Source of the DNA: Megamonas sp. UBA1799
GTDB taxonomy: Bacteria; Bacillota; Negativicutes; Selenomonadales; Selenomonadaceae
Direction: 5' to 3'
Assembly: GCA_002319815.1 (NCBI GenBank)
Contig: DCFR01000008.1
Span: forward strand, 93,312 to 157,311
DNA length: 64,000 bases
Part shown: piece by piece, positions 60,613 through 64,000 of the stretch
How positions within the stretch are numbered: position 1 is the first letter of the stretch
How the letters are laid out: each line of letters starts with the position of its first letter
The notes under the pieces: generated by a model
Databases searched by the model: none
What the model was told of the DNA's origin: nothing
What the model saw: only the letters and a program-made list of their open reading frames with translations
Translations under genes and position numbers: made by a program

Positions 60613-61485
60613 ATGACAAGAAATGATTTGTGCTGGTGTGGCAGTGGGAAAAAATACAAAAAGTGCCATCTGGCGTTTGATGAACGGTTGAATGATATGA
60701 AGTTTGATATCTTTAAAGGGCAGGCGCGTCCGCCTAAGAAGATTATCAATAATGAGGAAGATATTGAGGGAATCCGGAAAAGCGGCGTTGTGAATGATGG
60801 AGCGCTCGATCTAATGACAACGCTGGTGCGTCCGGGGGTGGATACGCTTACGCTCAATGATGCGGCGCATGAATATATTGTCAGCCACGGCGGAATTCCG
60901 GCTTGTTTGAATTATGAGGGCTATCCCAAGAGCGTTTGTATTTCTATTAATGAAGTGGTTTGCCATGGTATTCCTTCAAAAAAGACAATTCTCAAGGAAG
61001 GTGATATCGTCAATATCGATATCACGACAATTCTGAACGGTTATTATGCCGATGCATCCCGCATGTATCTGGTCGGCAATGTATCGCCCGCGGCTGAACA
61101 TTTGGCAAAAGTTGCCCGGGAATGTATGGAATTGGGAATTGCCGCAGCCCGGCCGTGGCATTTTCTGGGAGATGTCGGCGCGGCTTGTGAGGAGCATGCG
61201 CATGCTAACGGCTATTCGGTGGTTACCGATTTGGGCGGGCACGGCGTTGGCAAACAGTTCCATATGGAACCGTTTGTGCCGCATGTAGGCGAAGTCGATA
61301 CGGGGATGCTGCTTGTGCCGGGCATGGTGCTCACCGTGGAACCGATGATCAATGCGGGAAAATATAAAGTCGTAACAGATAAAAGCGATGGCTGGACTGT
61401 TACAACGAAGGATAGGTCGCTTTCTGCCCAGTGGGAGAAAACGATCTTGATCACTGAAACAGGTACGGAGGTTTTGTCAAGCTGA
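60613..61485 (+). CDS. map: Methionine aminopeptidase type I with SEC-C motif
   Basis: A 290-residue metalloprotease that removes the first Met from proteins. A SEC-C zinc finger starts it (NDLCWCGSGKKYKKCH, residues about 4-19), probably for ribosome docking; then the pita-bread domain with metal ligands in NIDITTILNGYYADASRM (two Asp), GHGVGKQFH (His), VEPMIN (Glu) and EKTILIT (Glu). AGGAAGTAAGGAAG precedes ATG 60613. Overlaps the helicase gene by one base (TGATG). Confidence 0.95.
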   Translation: MTRNDLCWCGSGKKYKKCHLAFDERLNDMKFDIFKGQARPPKKIINNEEDIEGIRKSGVVNDGALDLMTTLVRPGVDTLTLNDAAHEYIVSHGGIPACLNYEGYPKSVCISINEVVCHGIPSKKTILKEGDIVNIDITTILNGYYADASRMYLVGNVSPAAEHLAKVARECMELGIAAARPWHFLGDVGAACEEHAHANGYSVVTDLGGHGVGKQFHMEPFVPHVGEVDTGMLLVPGMVLTVEPMINAGKYKVVTDKSDGWTVTTKDRSLSAQWEKTILITETGTEVLSS

Positions 61486-62798
61486 TGAAGAAATTCAAAG
61501 AATATAATATTGCGCCCGAGGCCATGACGGTCTTACAGCACAGCGGAATAAAGGAGATGACCCCGGTTCAGGAGGCGGCGATTCCTGCGGTTCGCAGCGG
61601 GAATGACTGTATAGTACAAGCTCCAACCGGCACAGGCAAGACACTGGCGTTCTTGCTGCCGGTGATGGAAAAGCTTAAGCCTGGTGTATTGGCGACGCAG
61701 GCGCTTATTGTTACGCCAACCCGTGAACTCACAATACAAATTGCCAAAGTGGCGCAGGAACTTGGCGCTGCGTATGATATCAAGACGCTTGCTATTTATG
61801 GCGGGCAGGATATTGATCGGCAGAAGGAGCGGCTGGGACGCCATCCGCAGCTGGTTATTGGCACGCCGGGCCGGCTTTTGGATCATTTGCGCCGGCATAC
61901 GCTGGACCTGACGACGGCGAATAAGATTGTGCTCGATGAAGCGGATGAGATGATGAAGCTCGGTTTTATCGAGGATGTGGAAACACTGCTTACTGCGCTG
62001 GCCTCCGATCATCAGTTGATGTTGTTTTCGGCGACGATACCAGATCGCATTCGCGCGCTGGCGCATCGTTTTATGAAAGAACCGCGCGAGGTTACGATTG
62101 AAGCAGAGCATATCACCTTGGATACGATTCATCAGGTCATCGTCGATGTGGCCGAAGAAAAAAAGATGGAAAAGCTCTGTGAGCTGGTTAATGAAAAGCA
62201 GCCTTATCTGGCGATGATTTTCTGCCAGACAAAACAGCGGGTGCATACTATTACGATGGAACTGGCCCGTCATGGTTTTCTGGTGGACGAGCTGCACGGC
62301 GATCTTACGCAGGCGCAGCGGACGTTGGTGCTGAAACGGTTCCGCACGGCGGAACTGCAGCTGCTGGTGACAACGGATATAGCGGCGCGCGGTCTCGATA
62401 TAGAAGGCGTGACGCATGTCTTTAACTATGATCTGCCGCGCAATACAACCGATTATATTCACCGGATTGGCCGCACCGGCCGGGCCGGGCATGATGGCGA
62501 AGCGATTACTTTTGTGGAAGCCCGCCAGTATGAGCAGCTGCGCCGCATTGAAGCGGGGCTAAAAAATCGTATCGATAAGCAGCGTGCGGTTCATGGTCGT
62601 CAAAAGACAGAACGCCATGATCAAAAGCGGGCGAAGCAGCTTCAGGAGCAGCATAAAAATGCGAAGCCGCTGAGCAAATACGCGAATCGCAAAGGCGCGG
62701 AACACAAGGGGACGAATCCGCGCAGCCGTCGTAATCCGGCTGGCCGGACAGCAGCCAAACCGACAGCAGACCGCCGGACCAGATCAGGGCGACGGTAA
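61485..62798 (+). CDS. DEAD-box ATP-dependent RNA helicase
   Basis: A 437-residue helicase with all core motifs: Q motif (EMTPVQEAAIP), I (APTGTGKT), Ia (PTRELT), Ib (TPGR), II (DEAD), III (SAT), V (TTDIAARGLDI), VI (HRIGRTGRAG). About 85 residues at the C-terminus are very basic and low in complexity (KNAKPLSKYANRKG, RSRRNPAGRT), an RNA-binding tail as in CshA-like helicases. Likely roles are ribosome assembly, cold shock or mRNA decay. Translation is coupled to map. Confidence 0.95.
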   Translation: MKKFKEYNIAPEAMTVLQHSGIKEMTPVQEAAIPAVRSGNDCIVQAPTGTGKTLAFLLPVMEKLKPGVLATQALIVTPTRELTIQIAKVAQELGAAYDIKTLAIYGGQDIDRQKERLGRHPQLVIGTPGRLLDHLRRHTLDLTTANKIVLDEADEMMKLGFIEDVETLLTALASDHQLMLFSATIPDRIRALAHRFMKEPREVTIEAEHITLDTIHQVIVDVAEEKKMEKLCELVNEKQPYLAMIFCQTKQRVHTITMELARHGFLVDELHGDLTQAQRTLVLKRFRTAELQLLVTTDIAARGLDIEGVTHVFNYDLPRNTTDYIHRIGRTGRAGHDGEAITFVEARQYEQLRRIEAGLKNRIDKQRAVHGRQKTERHDQKRAKQLQEQHKNAKPLSKYANRKGAEHKGTNPRSRRNPAGRTAAKPTADRRTRSGRR

Positions 62799-62820
62799 AA
62801 TATATTTATTGTAATATTTA

Positions 62821-62844
62821 AGGCGCGAGTCATCGCGCCTTTTT
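62821..62844 (+). terminator. Terminator after helicase gene
   Basis: GGCGCGA (62822-62828), 4-base loop, TCGCGCC (62833-62839), then five T. Confidence 0.85.
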
Positions 62845-62990
62845 CTGTAGCAGGGAATTTGTCAAAAAGAATGATATGGCCGGTTCAAGTCGTTGTTTCC
62901 ATCTATATCAGCGGCGGGGTTGGCCGATTTTGCTAATTAAGGAGCTAAAGAGCAAGCGGAGAGCTCCGGCTATGAGGAAGTGACGAATGA

Positions 62991-63887
62991 ATGAAAAATA
63001 ATTACCAATATTGGGATAAAATAGGGATGGCGTTCTGTTTCTGGATGGTTTTGCTGCTGGTCGGCAACGGTTCGATGGTGGAGGCAAAGTCTGGGCCGAC
63101 GGATGCGGCCGCAGCTTTTCAGCAATTGGAAGCAGATCATCAGACGCGTATTGGCGTGTATGCCTGGAATACAGAAGACGGATCCGTCTTGCGCTACCGT
63201 GCGCAGGAGCGGTTTCCTTATTGTTCGACGTTTAAGGTCTTGTTAGTAGGGGAACTGCTGCGGCAAAATGACTTGGAAAAGCTGAATGAGAATATTATGT
63301 ATACACAAGCTGATATTCTTTCCTATGCGCCGGTTACGGGAAAACATTTGGCAACGGGTATGACTCTTGCCGAGCTTTGCTCGGCGGCACTGCGGCTGAG
63401 CGATAATACGGCGGCAAATTTGCTGCTGCGGTATATTGGCGGTATGCGCGCGTTTCGGCAGTCTTTGTTTGCTTTGAATGACAAGGTTACGATACCGGTG
63501 CGCCAAGAGCCAGAGTTGAACGAATCCCTGCCCGGCGACTGGTGGGATACCAGTACGCCGGAGCAGATGGCACTTGATTTTGCGGCCTATACAAAGGGCG
63601 ACATTTTATCGGCAGAAAAGCGCCGTCAATTGCTTCTTTGGATGATGGGAAATCCGTTCACGGATTCACTGATTCGCGCCGGTGTGCCGGTCGATTGGCA
63701 AGTAGTTGATAAAAGCGGCGGCAGCAGTCTTTATGGAACTCGCAATGATATAGCGCTGCTGCTGCCGCCGGGGCATCAGCCGATTGTGCTGGTCATCATG
63801 ACGACGCATAGTGACTCGGCGGCAAAAAGTGACGATGCGTTGGTGGCTGCCGCAGCAAAAATCGCTGTTGCAGAATGGGAAAAATAG
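62991..63887 (+). CDS. Class A beta-lactamase
   Basis: A 298-residue serine hydrolase. A hydrophobic leader (GMAFCFWMVLLLVGNGSMVEA) sends it to the periplasm. Active-site motifs are complete: CSTFK (Ser79, Lys82), SDN (137-139), EPELN (Glu173, Asn177), and KSG (241-243), a common variant of KTG. A Cys precedes the catalytic Ser, as in KPC/NMC-A carbapenemases, but the partner Cys after KTG (Cys238) is missing. Not close to a mobile element; I see no blaI/blaR. Resistance spectrum cannot be told from sequence. GAGGAAG precedes ATG 62991. The gene-free end 63888-64000 shows nothing recognisable. Confidence 0.9.
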   Translation: MKNNYQYWDKIGMAFCFWMVLLLVGNGSMVEAKSGPTDAAAAFQQLEADHQTRIGVYAWNTEDGSVLRYRAQERFPYCSTFKVLLVGELLRQNDLEKLNENIMYTQADILSYAPVTGKHLATGMTLAELCSAALRLSDNTAANLLLRYIGGMRAFRQSLFALNDKVTIPVRQEPELNESLPGDWWDTSTPEQMALDFAAYTKGDILSAEKRRQLLLWMMGNPFTDSLIRAGVPVDWQVVDKSGGSSLYGTRNDIALLLPPGHQPIVLVIMTTHSDSAAKSDDALVAAAAKIAVAEWEK

Positions 63888-64000
63888 TCTGGGCTGCCTG
63901 CACGGCGGCGATATTAAATGGAACCGATCAGAGGATGTTTGTTTCCTTGGCAGGAATTTTTGGATTAAGAAAGAATAATATACTCAACTTTCCCACCTGC

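Noticed and set aside
62941..62967. GGAGCT...AGCTCC repeat before the beta-lactamase gene as a BlaI-type operator
   Set aside because: Only 6 bp per arm with a long spacer, no match to known BlaI/MecI boxes, and no blaI/blaR gene nearby.

Overview
This 64 kb window is a chromosomal stretch of about 50% GC from what looks like a diderm Firmicute (class Negativicutes; this is inference). Firmicute signs are T-box leaders in front of cysE and ileS, the cysE-cysS-mrnC-thyX-rlmB-yacP-sigH order, Gram-positive style Shine-Dalgarno sites and HD-GYP/EamA/AzlCD gene types. Outer-membrane signs are a TolC-type outer-membrane factor fused into a MacA/MacB operon and a VirK/YbjX protein. Nothing in the window is a phage, plasmid, IS element, CRISPR array or rRNA operon. 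It is mostly core genome, with two or three odd islands.

Layout. 0-4 kb: ferritin, a VirK/YbjX protein, and a bioH-bioC pair under a promoter overlapped by a clear BirA operator. 4-12 kb: a secreted C69 peptidase with a half-size EamA transporter, two LysR regulators divergent from transporters (azlCD and a sodium:solute symporter), an ECF S component with a 22-bp perfect palindrome upstream, and rarD. 12.5-16.6 kb: ispE-gntR-glmU-prs, supplying isoprenoid, cell-wall and nucleotide precursors. 16.7-22.7 kb: a frameshifted M20 amidohydrolase, a Tat-like exported peptidoglycan amidase, NhaC, a DapF-fold racemase-like protein, an orphan amino-acid binding lipoprotein and a small unknown gene. 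22.8-28.8 kb: a cysteine T-box followed by seven tightly packed genes ending in sigH. 29-40 kb: a BASS-family transporter with an unusual leader, then an 11-gene complex I operon (nuoABCDHIJKLMN) with no nuoEFG.

40-47 kb: an AEC permease, then tolC-macA-macB ATPase-macB permease, whose interior is strikingly AT-rich compared with its own ends and its neighbours. 46-51.7 kb: HD-GYP protein, isochorismatase-like hydrolase, DUF815 ATPase, tRNA-Pro(CGG), an AdoMet-decarboxylase homologue that lacks the pyruvoyl-forming serine, and an MFS exporter. 51.7-55 kb: an 837-residue protein with 21 Sel1 repeats, and lgt. 55-59.6 kb: isoleucine T-box and a type 2 ileS, an orphan HPt protein and a His-rich CsoR-family regulator. 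59.6-64 kb: polysaccharide deacetylase, SEC-C methionine aminopeptidase, DEAD-box helicase and a class A beta-lactamase.

The most notable leads are the Gly63 SpeD homologue (49757-50221), the two-state leader in front of the BASS transporter (28989-29049), the mosaic tolC-macAB operon, the BirA-controlled bioH-bioC unit, and the complex I without an NADH module. No large undescribed defence or mobile system was found. All calls are from reading the sequence; no database search was run.
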